Positions 47,389 to 60,667 of a DNA stretch of 64,000 nucleotides are shown in pieces. Numbering within the stretch: position 1 is the first letter of the stretch; each line of letters starts with the position of its first letter. A program made the position numbers and the translations under genes. The DNA is from Druceiella hillmani (taxonomy: Eukaryota; Arthropoda; Insecta; Lepidoptera; Hepialidae): the NCBI GenBank assembly GCA_039881145.1, contig JAYKKI010000006.1, forward strand, positions 9,742,501 through 9,806,500, in the 5' to 3' direction. Below the pieces are notes generated by a model that worked only from the letters and a program-made list of their open reading frames with translations, was not told where the DNA came from and searched no databases.

Positions 47389-48194
47389 AAACCATGAAAT
47401 ATAGAATCGTCGCTATTGTCTTCCGTGAAGCTTTGGGTAGATTTTTATTACTTGAAATTGGTGGCAAAAGGTAACTAAAATAGTATTGATAAGTCCTCAA
47501 TTAAATTCTTGTCTAGTTATTTAAAGAAGTTTTACATTTCATACCTCAAAAGAACATAAATGGAATCCATAAAAGTTAACTCACCTGCTTTTTCGTCTAT
47601 CCGGCTGAACATGTGTCACGACCGTTTTTCTCATGAACGGTGAAATAAAATACAGCACTGATGTACATTTCAACAACTCTGAGTACACAGTATTCATACC
47701 AAAAACATAATATACTCCTTATTTTTTTAAATCCTTGCGTCATGTGGTGTATTCATTAATTGAGGTAAACTATAAAATATTCGAAATAAATTTTATCAGA
47801 ATTCTACGAAAGCTACTTCCGTGATATCGATGAAAATGTTCGCAAAAAATAACTTTTCCTTCCTTTATCCGAAACTGCAGTCATAATTGTTAATAAAAGT
47901 GTGCCCAAAGCTTCACGGAAGAAAATAACGATGATTCTGTATTTCATAGTGTGTTGTAATTGGAATATTCATTTTATAACATAATCGAAATATTTACCCT
48001 TAAATTTTCATAGAAATATGACGTACTCTTAAATATTTTTACAATATACTTTAATGTATACGAAGCCTTCGACAAGTAAGTTTTAATCGTACTTAACCTG
48101 TATACTTGTATTCTTTTATGTGTTATATATTTGAATCAAAAAGATCAATAATAGCATTGAGACTTTACATAGTACAAACACAATTCCAAGACAT

Positions 48195-48700
48195 TTTATC
48201 AGAGTCTTATAATTAAACCCTGCTGTTGTTTTATTCGAGTCTACTAGACCCGAACTCAATTTGGTAAATATCCAGTTTCAACATGAATTATAACGATAAA
48301 TCTCGGTGATTGATTCTCTTTATGAAATATTATTTATTATACAATAAGCCATGTAACTGTTTTAAATCACCTTTCACCAAAATTTTAATCCTCACTTGCA
48401 TCATCTTTGACTTACTTTGATTCAACTCTGACGATGTGAATGTATGGTGTAATTTAGTCGCCTAAAATTATTATAAAAATGTTTGCTTTGTTGTGTTAAC
48501 AGATATTTTATTTTTACAATATCGGTGATGACATTTTTGTAACTATCTATTATAAATTTTACAATAACTGACAGTAGATTCTCCACGTCTCTTTAACGGT
48601 AACTTTGACACTAAAACTGGTCAAGCGGCGAAAATTGTTTAACCAGATAGCAGTGAGAATATATCATAATTCGGAGAAAATACAAGTGTACTTTCATGTT
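48195..48700 (+). repeat. Dispersed repeat copy 2, TTAAACCCTGCT end
   Basis: Diverged counterpart of 13024-13560 on the same strand: AATTAAACCCTGCTGTTG, then AGACCCGAAC, the AATCCTCACTTGCAT block and AGATAGCAGTGAGAAT. There is no coding potential. Confidence 0.45.
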
Positions 48701-50374
48701 TAAATACATTGCTGAATTTCAAGTTTCTACGTTAAGCTGTTTCTGAGAAAAATGGCTGTGATGGACGGACGAAAACACACGTGAGCGTCCTTATATGCGT
48801 TCCGTTTTTCGTTTTGAGGTACAGATACTAAAGATGGTGCTTTATTGCTACCTGGTAGCATGTACAGATCTAACTATGGATCCACTAAGTAATTATTTAA
48901 GAACTGTGGAGATTTAATGGTATTCCTAATGAATACAAACAAGACTTCTTAAGATCAAACAAATTACAGAAATGCTATCAATAGTGAGAAATACAATTGA
49001 TAAGGGGTCCGTTATAATTGTCGTGTTTCTAGCAACGATCATAAAACTAATGGTAAATGTAGGGATTTTCATAAATAAATATGTATTGAACAGATGTATA
49101 TTTCATGTATCTATTCAAATTATGTTAAGTTTAAATTAAATTTTCAAATTATATTAAATTTTCTAAATTAATTTTTTTATTTAATTTATATTTCATCAAC
49201 TAATTTTCAGGGTTAAGTAATGTAAAATGAAAATGGTTGTAAGACAACTCATGTGTCTGTCTGTCTGTTAGTTTTTCTCAAAACTCAGCAGATTTTTTCG
49301 AATCGACTTGACGTAGAAATTTTAAATGGTAATAAAGAATACTGACTTAATTATAAAAACCGAATATTTGTCTTTCAAAAGATTTTGAAGAAATGAAAGA
49401 ATAACTTCTAATAAGAAAATTCTACATATCAGAATATTATTTTCAAAATTCAGGATTTATTAATATTTATTACGTTAGAACATTATTTTACTAATATATT
49501 CAGCATGTTACTATTATTTTTAATACTCTAATATTTTATGTAAAAGAGTTCTGACATATTGTGGAAAATATTTTTATCCCCATTCAACTTTCTAGTAGAA
49601 AACCATCTGCAAGAAATTAGAGTGCTGATTTTAAATTTAGTTTCTTGGTTATTCGTGATATATAAACGCTTGTGAAAATTATGGCAGGCTGTAGGTGTAC
49701 GCGACAAAATATAATAATAATATTTGCAATAACATTAACAGAAACATATTTTCCCTTAAAGTTTTATATATTTCATTTGTTAAAGCAAGAATTTGTTTTA
49801 ATTTTTCTCGAAAACATGAGATGAAAATAATCCCTTATATATTTTTTTATTATCTGGTCCTTTGTTACATCGAAACAAATTATTATTTATTATAAAAATA
49901 TTTATTATTTTAAATTTTGACTCAATAATTAAGAAGGAAACATTATCACATTCAGGTGTTTTATTTTTAGAGGAGGCTTTAGAATCTACATAAAATCATA
50001 AGAAATAAATTTAATGACTACTAAAATCGGTTTTTCTTTCCACGAAATAATACTCATTAAATACATTCAAAACAAAAAAAACTGGCCTGATGATGCTGCT
50101 TTATATACACTGCAAGTCGTTTAATGTGGAAAATCGGATCATTGACCAAAACAATTATCGTGTTCGGGTGTCCGCGGAAGCCCTACTTGATTTTCTAGAC
50201 TGGCAGCAACCGAACATGTTTGAATATGTACGAAACTTTAGTAGTTCTTATTTTAATGGTACTATATTAGTACTACTTAGACTTATAATCTCCTTCAATA
50301 AATCACTGCCCTGAAATAAGTGTTGTTAATTCCTTTTAATAAATTCTTTAGTCAAACTATGCTGGCCCAAACAG
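48701..50374. other. Intergenic before GR-D, no gene seen
   Basis: AT-rich sequence. 48833-48885 resembles the inverted sequence of 38165-38220 (shared core GGTGCTTTATTGCTAC). The frame at 50090-50314 has balanced composition but no recognised motif or splice context. Confidence 0.45.
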
Positions 50375-50523
50375 AAAAACTAGGTACCAAATTTGAAAGA
50401 TAGAGCAGGGTTAAAAAACATTAAAATATTGCTGATAAGCGTGTCTCTATTTTTAAGGTTCATAACTGTAGTTATCCTTTCGTTTCTTCGGTAGGGCATA
50501 GTCAGTAGTTTTAAACAATCAAA
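50375..50523 (+). promoter_or_regulatory. GR-D upstream region with TCAGT initiator
   Basis: TCAGT at 50502-50506 lies 18-22 bases before the ATG, within GGGCATAGTCAGTAGTT, shared almost exactly with the GR-C upstream region. GCAGGGTTAAA at about 50404 is shared with GR-B. No TATA box is evident. Confidence 0.45.
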
Positions 50524-53500
50524 ATGGCAAATATTGAGGCAGACTATTCCATAAAAAGTAGTCTTAAGCCCCTTACAATTTGTCAAGCACTTTTCTTTAT
50601 AAAACGAGATTGTCTCCTACAATTGAATAAATATGAACGCCACTATAAGACTTGCGTGGTTTTATATGTTCTGTTTTGTATAATCGCACCGATATATTAT
50701 ATTTACCATCGTGGTAATTCTTTGGATATTTTAGTTGTAGTAACGGATTCAGTAATATTATTTATTATACTCGTTGTTATAATCTGGATGAATTTTTTAT
50801 CTCAAAATTTGTTCACCAAAATATACAGAAGAATGAATGAAATTGACGTGAAGCTCAAACTCATCGACAAACTTGATGTTTATAGAAACATGAAAGTAGT
50901 TAGTATTGTTATGGTAATATCTATGTTTGTGTTTTACATCGTCGTTCAAATTGTTAATCACGTTTATCTATCTTTGAGAATCGACATCATCGACAAAGTA
51001 CGTACTACGCAAACTTTCGTTGTATTTTCCTTTGAAATGTGTAACTTCATACAATTAGTCAGAACAGCAAAAATTCGGTTTTCTCTTTTAATTCATGAAC
51101 TGAGACGATTGCAAAGGAATAACGGTGGAAACCGAGATAATGTAATTTGTATTAATGTGGTGAACAATGTAGTGCTTGATATAAATGATGACGTCATGGA
51201 AGATAATATAAACATTCTGAATATGCATGAAGCTTTCTATATGTTGTTAGAAGTGTGTGATATATTAAGTGCAGCATTTAATATCCAGGTAATTTTTTTT
51301 AAAATTTAATTTTTTTCGATATAAAGTCCAAAGCGTATCATCATTGAAAAAATTTTTATAAATAAATTAAAATTATTTAAAAACAATTCTCTGAAGTATA
51401 TAAGAGAGGTCATAGCAAAATATTTGTGTTTATTTTTTGTCAAAAATATTTGTGTCAAAAATATTCTTTTCTTGGCTTATTTAATATACGATTAAAGCTT
51501 TCTTTATTTGCTTCATTTCTTTTTCAGCTGTTTTTCTTCGTAGCCAAAACATTACTATGCGCCTTAACAGCAGTTAATCATTTTCTTGGATTTTCATGGA
51601 ATTTGGTATTGTTAAAATTAATTTAATAAAACTGTTAGTTACTAACTCATTTCCAACACTCTCAGCATTTCGGCATAATTATTTTATTTTGAATATATAG
51701 AAATCACAAACACACTTGCACACAACGCACATATATATAATACATGTATATTTTTTTAGCATAGTTTCGTGTGCAGTTAAACAATAATTAATTCATTTAT
51801 ATTATTATGCACATTTCAATGAAATGACAATAGAAAACGCTCCATTATTTGATTGAAAATATTTATTGAAACATGTCTTGTCATACCCACAAAAGAAATA
51901 TATTTCTTAGTTAGAAAATAATATTAATAAGTATGACGTGTCGAAATTGTGAGTCTGTATTATAACAGTTGTTTAAACGACTGTAATATAATTGTCACGT
52001 TTATAAAATACTTATTTTTTGCAAAATATAGCAAAAATTTTACTTAAAATTTTTAGATATGACTCATGGCGTCGACAACGACGTTAGTCATCATTCGGTT
52101 GAAATTCAATCACCCCAATTACGATTTGACCAGGTTCATCTCCTGATTCTCCATTGAACCAATTAAAATAGATTTGTTTTCGATATTTTTTCGGTATCGA
52201 GTTAGTTAAATCGTAGAATCAGTTCCTTTTTTTTTAAATATTATTTTTATAAAAAAAAATTACAAAAGATCAGAAGTGCATACTACACAAGTTTGTGTTT
52301 ATTTAAGATTACTATTACTACATATTATTATTACTATAATTAGATTTCTAGAATATTGTTTTTTTTCTATTCATTCCTTTGAATCTTGCGACAAGGTCTT
52401 TCCTTCGAATGGTTGAGAACCTATTAAACATTTTGGAATCCATTCAATTTAAACCGTTAAATTCTATCAAGTTCTTTTTACTTCTATCAAGTTCTGATTG
52501 GTATTCGGTGACAATTGCCTCCAGTTTTTTTTACAAATTTTCATTACCCTAGCAATCTTCGTCGGTTTCAACTAACCGAATCGAGATCAAAGCCTTGTTA
52601 AAAGTCGATCGTTTTATTAGTTTGCGAAACATAATTTATTATTTTGTTTTATAATTAATTTTTCATTTAGTATATTGGAAAACCTAATAATGAAAAACCT
52701 GAACTAAAATATCTCAATTAGAAAGGTAACATCTTGTGACATCACTTGTAATAGTTTCTTATTTTCCTCTTCCGCTGAGCACAGTTTTGTGCTGTATCGT
52801 CGTCAAGTTGAGTTTCTTCCTGGTCTTTTACTACCATCGTCAAAGAAGTGGGGAGTGACTGTATAGGTCTTTCCTTCTTAGCGAGCAAGTTTAAGGCAAG
52901 TTTCGCCATGTGGTTGTCTGGGCGTTTTTGGAAATATCTATATAATCAGAAGCATTTTTCTTATATTTCATCTCTTATCGGAGTAATTTTCAAAATCCCT
53001 TTTATGTACTGGTTTCCAATTTTAAAAAGAGTATACCCATTCTTCACTATTTCAGTTATGTGCAGTTTGCCCAGTTGCCTGTCTTTCGCACAAACTTCAG
53101 AACCATAAAAACTCCACTAGTTTAAAGGTGTCTTTGTTTAGTATATGATGCCTATTTGTCGCTTGCATTTAATTTAGCTTGCTTTAATTACATGAATTCT
53201 ATCGCTACCAATTTTACCATTATTATTGAAGATGAAGTCCAGATATTAAAATTGGCTCACCGAGGATAGTAGCATCGTTCCTATCAATCAAATCTTTAGA
53301 TTATTTGGAATTATAGTGACATCAAAAATTAAAAGTTATTTAGATTGGTAAGGAGAAATATAACAGTTGTATATTTTATTGCAGGATGAACTGGACCTTA
53401 CACTCATACATTTTGTTTTATTATGGTGTTTCGATATAACGATCCTCGGCGTCATATGTTTCTTTGCTGGAGGTATTCAAGAAGAAAGAATTACAGTTAT

Positions 53501-56500
53501 AAGCATCACAAACAAACTTTTAGCGACACGTCATTTTGGTAAGTATTTTTTGACATACGTTTTATTTGCCTTAATTTCATTTCTTGCAATCGCGGTTTTT
53601 ATCTTAGTGATGATTATACATAGAATATTGTGGCCAATCTTATATGTACCGTTTATATATACCGTTTTATATGTACCGTTTATATATTATTAAGCAATTT
53701 TAGTAACATATTTCTCGTACACATCCTTCAAAACGGGTATCTTTAAACTGTTAGCAAAGTATTCTTACTTTTGTGAACAGAAAAATGTATTCGGTGAGCC
53801 AAAACGGCAAGTTGGTTAGTAATTTATGGTCAGCAAACATTTCTAAATCAGCCACCAATTAATGTCATACTGGACTGCTCTAAATTATTTTGATCAGCAA
53901 ATAAAATATATAAGCTACATTGAGCGACCCTCGTTTAATTAAATTTCAGGAAGCAATCAGTGAGTGAGCAAAATATTTTATTTTGTTCATCAAATAAAAA
54001 TAGCAATAAAATCTTGCTGTTCATTAACAAATTGGGCGCAACACTTACAAAGATCATTATAATGTACTATCTTTGTATGAGTGCGTCTATGTGGGGTAAT
54101 CAAGTAATATAAATGTGATTAAAATAAATAATTAGTTTTATTTTTATAATTATGAGGTCAACATCAAAATGCTAACGTAAGTCAAAATAATAATATAATT
54201 ACATATGTTTATAAAATGATTATTTGAACAAACAATTAGTTTTATTATTATTGTGGCATCAATGCTCGCTTTGCCTTTGAGGGACGGCCACACACACTTT
54301 CTTTTCTTCCCCAATGGGAATACTTTTAGCTTCAGGCGGAAGCATTGTATACTTTAAGCGAATCGCCAAACCAATCACGCGCTTGCATGTATAGAAAAAA
54401 ACTGGATATTCACATTTTCTCTTTCTCCATTAATTTTTCTTTATTGGCAGAAAGACAGACCCATTACTGAAATTTTTATTCTTAAAATCATCAAAACTTT
54501 CCCACTGTGCATCACAATTTTCACAATTTTTTGCTTGACCAGCAGGAATTTGGTAGTAATTATAGTTGTCATCTTTACGCACTACAGTCACCTCTTTGGG
54601 TATTTTTTCCCACAAGTAAGTATCTGTCCAGCCTTTGGTAGTTAAAGAGGGTATTTTGGGAACATAATTGTCTTCTAGATTAGTAATATATTTATTGGAC
54701 CACTGGCTTACCATTTCTTTTGCAACCACCAAAAACCTGGACAGAGGGAAACATTCTCCAAGGGTATCGCTACCCTTTATACTTTACTATATTTCACTAT
54801 TATTTTTCAATGAAATATTTTGTTGACATAACAATGTAAAAAGTGAGATTTTCATCACGTCACTATCATCAATTTGGTAACGAACCACAAAAACTTGAGG
54901 CAGATCCAAAGAAAGTCTGAGTGTGAATGTATCCAAGCTTCAAGCTCTCCTAAACTTATAGTTCGCTGATCGTATATAGCACGACGCCAATTAACCAAGC
55001 AATTTCTTAACAGAGTAATTTTAAGAACTTATTATTTTTAGTGATTTTTTCTGAGACTGCATTATTTCTTTTTGTTTCATTTTTAAATCAAATAATTTAT
55101 TAATTTCATTCTTTACAGTGTCACTTAACCTGTATGACGAGGTATACTCTTTTTTTTCGTCATGGTCGTGATCAGCATTATTATTTAACCTTAATACAAG
55201 ATCTGAAGTATTTTCAAAAATGGACCTTTTCAACTTATTACACTTATAGTATATTTTTTCCGTCTTCAGTTTCGTGACGAAAATGTAATGACCAAGTATT
55301 TTTAGATTTAATGGCTGTTTCAGCTTATTTACAGTTATCAAAGTTTTGAATTAAGTTCAAATCCAAAAACTTTTTTTCTTAATCACTGGTGCTTCGATAT
55401 TACTGCTGCGGTCATACTAGGGAATTGGTCATATCTCTTCGTCATAATTTTTGTCATTATTATTATTATCCATTTTGCACCTATCGTAATTGTAAAATAC
55501 CAAAACAAATAAAAATTAGATTCACACACGTTAATAACACTGCTATTTGATTACTACTAATCACCGAATGACAATACATGCACGCGATTGGCTGCTCGTG
55601 TCGCGCAAACTGCTTTCGCTCTGCCCACAATAACGAACTTTGCCGATTTTTCAAACAAACGTAGTCCAATGATTTATACTGATAACCGTTATTTTAATGT
55701 GCACACCTTTCAAGTAAACTGCTCATAGATATATTTCTCTACTGACCAATTGTGAAATCTTGCTGACCAAGTAATCATTTTGCAGCTAGACTGATTATTG
55801 AGCAGACACATAATAATACAAGCAGACTGATATTGGTTAAATTGTTGATAGTATATAACATTGTTTCCAGAACAGGGGTTGGGGCGTGGTTTTTATTTAT
55901 TGCAAGCAAAATCTTTGTTTGCTATCCAAATTATTTAATGACTTATTTTTGTTGCGAATTTTTATTTCTTTCCCTTTAAAACTAACTTTTACTACAATGG
56001 AAATACAATGCGTTTTAAGTAACATTTATTTCATGAAGTCCCACACTGCCTAACATTTGATATGGCGCACCATTTTGTCAATAAGCTAATATGATAAAAT
56101 AATTGCCATAGTAAATATCTCGTATATTCCAATCACAACACCACTTAATTAACTATACTTTAACAATCCACCGTCAAAATATTATCTGCTAATTTCAGTT
56201 ACTATCAAGGCTTGTTCAAACTAACAAAAATATTCTTCAGAATAATTTTAAGACCCTTTTGAACTTTAAAAAATCCGTTACCATTGACACAACTTAAAAA
56301 TTGACTCCGGTCTTAAAAATATTCAGCAAACTATGTTCACTTACAAGCTTGCATTATTATAAAATTTAGATTAGGACTCAAGAATATATTTAAATATAAG
56401 CGCAAAAATTGTGAAACAAAAATCATATGAAGGGCCAAGAATGATATACCTACATTCTATTTATGTTTATTTAATCAATTTATGTACCGTTTTATTATAT

Positions 56501-56913
56501 TATATCCTGCTCTGAAACCCAAGCTTTTACTGTAAATTATAGTTAATGAAGTATCAACGTTGCATTCATGAGAACTGGGACCGAAACACCAATTTTATAA
56601 TATTTATTTACTTTTTACTTCATTTGACAGTTTTCCAAATGAATGTATAGTTAAGTCGCATATGGTAGTTCAGTATTATATAAACATTGAATGATACATA
56701 ATAAAGGAATATTATGCATCACTAAATGTTTATAAATGCCTAAACATTATGGTATACAACACCCGTAGGGCGGGTTTCGGGTTTCATTAGTGCTTGCAGG
56801 TTTCTATTCCGCATATCGCCTCATTCCTCTTTTTTAATCACTTCTTGTACGGGTGCCTTTTTATTTTTTGTGATCTTTAATTTTTTCAATACGCTCAAAT
56901 TCTTTTCATTATC

Positions 56914-57000
<87 letters not shown>

Positions 57001-57355
57001 TATTTATATATATATATATATATTTATATATATACATAGGTCCGCAATTTACGTTCATTTCTTCTTATTAGTTCCTTAAGGTAACAAGAAAATTTGCCAA
57101 CTCTTCTCTGAAGAAATTTTCATTTATTTCTTTCCAATTTTTATCAACATTAGTGATCATAGTAATTTATCTTTTGTTTCAGGTGAACCAGACAGAATTA
57201 TATTGAATAAAATAAACCAGCTTCTGCAAACCCCGGTACACTTTACAGTTTGCGGCACTTTCGTTTTGGATCTCAAATTCATTTTCAGTTTTATCGCTGT
57301 TATTGCTACATACACCATAGTGCTCGCTCAGTTTCACAGCTTTACACTTAATTAA
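50524..57355 (+). CDS. Gustatory receptor GR-D, intact four-exon gene
   Basis: Insect gustatory receptor (7tm_7), a seven-helix ligand-gated channel expected in chemosensory neuron membranes. Exons are 50524-51288, 51528-51605, 53385-53538 and 57183-57355. Donors read GTAATT, GTATTG and GTAAGT, acceptors TTTTTCAG, ATTGCAG and GTTTCAG, and intron phases are 0, 0 and 1. The product is 389 residues, the usual size for the family. Hydrophobic segments lie near 42-60, 68-95, 125-148, 160-180, 245-277 (formed across the exon 1/2 joint), 288-311 and 362-383. The C-terminal hallmark TYTIVLAQF is at 375-383, and [11 protein letters not shown] follows helix 6. The start is supported by the shared MANI-E--S start of the paralogues. 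Intron 2 carries a non-LTR relic and intron 3 a MULE relic and a TA array, yet no coding lesion is seen. The ligand cannot be inferred. Exon 2's donor follows TTG rather than the more usual CAG. Confidence 0.88.
52868..53110 (-). mobile_element. Non-LTR RT 3' relic in GR-D intron 2
   Basis: The minus strand reads [19 protein letters not shown], then [19 protein letters not shown], a stop, and [18 protein letters not shown]. These match the common insect retroelement tail Y-SE-W---K---KL---EMRMLRW, N-YI-GSL-V-PI-DK and L-WFGHV-RRP. Stops and changes at conserved positions show it is dead. It is the same general class as the GR-B intron relic, but covers a different, partly overlapping part. 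Confidence 0.65.
53870..54264. other. GR-D intron 3, nothing recognised
   Basis: AT-rich intron sequence between exon 3 and the MULE relic. One side of the MULE's terminal repeats may lie here, but none could be matched with confidence. Confidence 0.35.
54265..55341 (-). mobile_element. MULE-type transposon relic with FLYWCH-like finger
   Basis: On the minus strand the N-terminal piece (55341-55021, 106 residues) resembles a FLYWCH-type zinc finger: [19 protein letters not shown], then [14 protein letters not shown], with the aromatic-Y-C and H-H spacing partly kept. The C-terminal piece (about 54780-54430) reads [20 protein letters not shown], then [28 protein letters not shown] and [10 protein letters not shown]. 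These are features I recall from insect MULE transposases just before their SWIM finger. After a frameshift, [20 protein letters not shown] and SIPIGEEKK (54396-54280) match the CKH--GLAIRLK--K-PP-AK end of that finger. The catalytic core between the pieces is deleted. It lies in intron 3 of GR-D in opposite orientation. Confidence 0.7.
55342..56913. other. GR-D intron 3, remainder, nothing recognised
   Basis: AT-rich intron sequence between the MULE relic and the TA array, with no gene. The minus frame at 55481-55669 has no recognised domain. Confidence 0.45.
56914..57038. repeat. (TA)n microsatellite in GR-D intron 3
   Basis: TA-rich tract of about 125 bases with TGTATGTA and TTTA interruptions, ending about 145 bases before the exon 4 acceptor. 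Confidence 0.9.
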
Positions 57356-60300
57356 ATTTATATAAAAATTTATCTTAAGTCACATTTACACGAGAGTACA
57401 TAAATATATTTATTTGAACTACTCTCAACAACTTATCGAACATTTACACAATTAATTTGATTAAATGCTATTTATATATAAATTAACACTGCCAAACAAG
57501 TTTGCTGAATATCATTTAAGTTAACATATTAAGTTGGAATTAAAAATATTTTTTAAAAGATGTGATACATTTTTAGGAACAATTTAAGAGGATTTTCATG
57601 TAAAGAAGCAAGAATATAATTCGTTTCAACAAGTGGTTCACGGTCAAATTATAAATATGTTCTATGTCACTTACACTGTGTTCTCAATGTAGTCCTAAAT
57701 TAATAAATATAATTTTTTACTGGAATATAAATTATAATATCCCCATTCCTGGGTATTGAAAAATTTACTCTTAACAGTAAATTACAAAGGGTACATCACT
57801 GGTCCATAAGCATTAAAGACAAATAAAAATAATTACGTAATTTGAAGATCTAATTTCATCTTAACAACACCTATTTATACAATACATTTATTTTACAAAT
57901 ACATTGTAACATTTAATCTAAATAATATTAAACGTTTTAAAGCCCAGAGATAAAGTTACTTTTAGGGATAAAAAATTTATTTTATAAATTTATTTTATAA
58001 TATATGCAAAAATAAAATTGAAAAGAAAAATCATATCGAAGCGTTGCAAAAAACAGATATCGAACGGAAAACATAAAACTAAAAAAGACAACATTAATTT
58101 CAATAACCACTGAAACTTTACCCAGAGGCCATTAAATCCTCTCGTTAGTAACTTGATGACTAGGTCGGTTTATATAAAATAGAAAGGTTTATAGGAAGAG
58201 AGAAATTATCTTTAATTGAATTTGATATCTGTCTTTGCTAATAAAACTATATTAAAACTATTCATTTCATATTATCAAAATTCCAGAAACAATTATCCAA
58301 ATTTCCAATGATATTGTTGGTTAGTCTAAACACGTAAAATGTATATTTGAAATTCGTATTTGTGTCACACAGTTTCGCATAAATTGTACGATCCTAATAT
58401 TTCAAATAAAACAGATTGAATAGTGGAAATATCCATCACATTTATCTTTTTCATTAATTTCATTTTTTTAGATGATTTAGTTTCCCATACCTGTTGGTTG
58501 GTTTCTCAAAATTGATATGTTGTGCAATGCGTTAACATAAATGAAGCATTTTCAATGTTCCGTCGCCAAAACTAGGAATCTTCCTAATTTAACCGTTTCC
58601 GTCTATCTGTATGTCATAGCCGATTAAATCGCAGAATTTTAATGGTATAAAGTTGGTATTGCCATGTTTATACATAGTGATAACACCTGTAAAGTTACGA
58701 AACCCCCACATGCAAAGCGAGAGTGAATTTTACTTATTTGCTCTATTCTACTGCTTTATTGTATCGGGTGTCATTGAACATATTGGGGGTATGTCATAAA
58801 CACTTTTTGTATACGTGGATCGTGCATGAAATTGTAAGCTTTGAAGCCGTTATTTTTGTTAGAATTACGGGTTCATCTTCTACCAACTATACCGGTATAT
58901 TTAAAAACAAAAACCCTAAACTACAAAAGCTACAAAACTACAAAAGCGCTCACTATAGTAATTAATAAAACGAAGTGTATAGAAAATAATGCAGTTGGGT
59001 ATGTAAAAAAGTTCATAGAAACTCCATGCAAATGACCGAAAATAGCTACAAAAAAATCTTTGTATTTTAAAATGACTATTTCATCATTTCACGTAAAAAA
59101 ACAGTATACCAAATATTATGCTAATTGTGGCTATAAAACAAACAAAAAAATGAAAGAAATTCAATACGTTGATAAAGTCGAAAGCATTTTAAATTGCTGA
59201 CTTTGATTCGACCCAGAATTTGAATCTCAGCGGCATAGGGATGACATTCGTAGTTAAAATATAAATTTTGTTGTTTTCAACAATGCCTGTACTAAAATAC
59301 TGTTATTATTAAAAACAAATCTACGTCATTCATGTACGCAATTTTATCAAGGAGAAGAGTTATTGTCGTCCTATGTAGGGATGATTTTAAAATTGCGTTT
59401 TCTTTAGATCACCGGCAAACTTTCTCCGGCTAATGGTAAAAAAACGCTATCATGGACAGTTTTGACACACCATCGACTGATTTTGCCATTTTATTTTTGT
59501 GACTTGATAATTTTTTTGAATTGTTTAGGCAGATGCCACAATCTGTTAAATATCCCTCCCGTTTGCTTAAAGTGATCCTCTTGCGGCAAAAAGGCCAGCC
59601 ATGTACGTTATAATATGACAATTAAAGTGAATAATAAACACGTAAATAAACGAATAACAAACCAGGGTTACGAGCATATATTAATTTAGTTAGAAATAGA
59701 CTATGAGAATTAGATTTTGTCTAAATAATACTAAATGAAATAGTGAAGTATTGTTGAACAATTAAATAACACGTCGCGGAGTGACTTTCATCGTTGCTTG
59801 AATGGGAAGTGGTGGTGACGATAAGTCTTGAATTTTCTATCCCGTTTTAAATACTTAAAACATTCCCATACTGTGTATTTCACTCATCGTTTGAAGTAAA
59901 AATATTGTAACTTACTATAATACGTACTCGCATGTGGGAGAGTTTGTTCCTAACATTACACTTCTATTCTGATCTAGTATACCAACGTGAAGTAAAACAC
60001 CCTGGCCACACCACTTCCTAGAGATGATTTATTTCTTCCATCAATACACTAGCTACCCTACTGAAAAAATATAACAGTAAAAACCTAATACCTACGAAGG
60101 TTCTTTTTATGAATTAGGATGCCAAGTAAAATATAATAATCTTGAATATTAATCAGTAATAACGAAATGTTTAGCTTCTTTTCTTCGTACGACTCTATAA
60201 TATATATAAATATATGTTCATTTCGCTTCTCGGTATTCTTTATATTCACCTAAAAACTACTACATGAACAAATTATCAACTCATAAAAAATGGAAAATTT

Positions 60301-60663
60301 TTAAAAAACGTTAATAAGTACGCTGCGCAAAAGCATGGTAAATTCTTTAGTAGAAATACTGATGATAAATCATCGTCGAATGCCCCGGTCGTAACCCTAC
60401 AACGAACTACAACGAAGTAAGTGGATCATCTGAAAAAATTCTGAAATAATATTTCCATAGGAATTTCAATAAATTTATTCACCTGATTTATCTTTCAGTT
60501 TTCATGACAGCCTAAACCATGAATGTGGTTGTTAGGTTTACTATATGCATGTTTATTATAGGTATACCTATGACTTAGGATTTCAAGCTTCGAAAGTAAA
60601 GAAAGCTCGGTGAAAACGCTTTTCTTTAGTAATAGTACACAAAATAGTTTTACTAATCTATAG

Positions 60664-60667
<4 letters not shown>
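57356..60667. other. Intergenic after GR-D, no gene recognised
   Basis: AT-rich sequence. Frames at 58723-58965, 58841-59035 and 59430-59621 show no domain. Potential poly(A) signals (AATAAA-like) occur downstream of the GR-D stop but none stands out. Confidence 0.5.

Larger units (their letters stand above)
40703..48194. other. Long intergenic stretch, no gene recognised
   Basis: No gene found. The frame at 41767-42015 lies in a slightly GC-richer patch (41570-41900) but has no recognisable domain. Microsatellites and small hairpins within are listed separately. Confidence 0.5.

Noticed and set aside
50090..50314. 74-residue frame just upstream of GR-D
   Set aside because: Composition is gene-like at first but no family motif is visible, and it lies between a repeat-rich stretch and the receptor promoter. 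Not enough to call.
53775..55900. Possible terminal inverted repeats of the MULE sharing TTGGTCAGCA-type text
   Set aside because: Only short scattered matches were found, too weak to define element ends.
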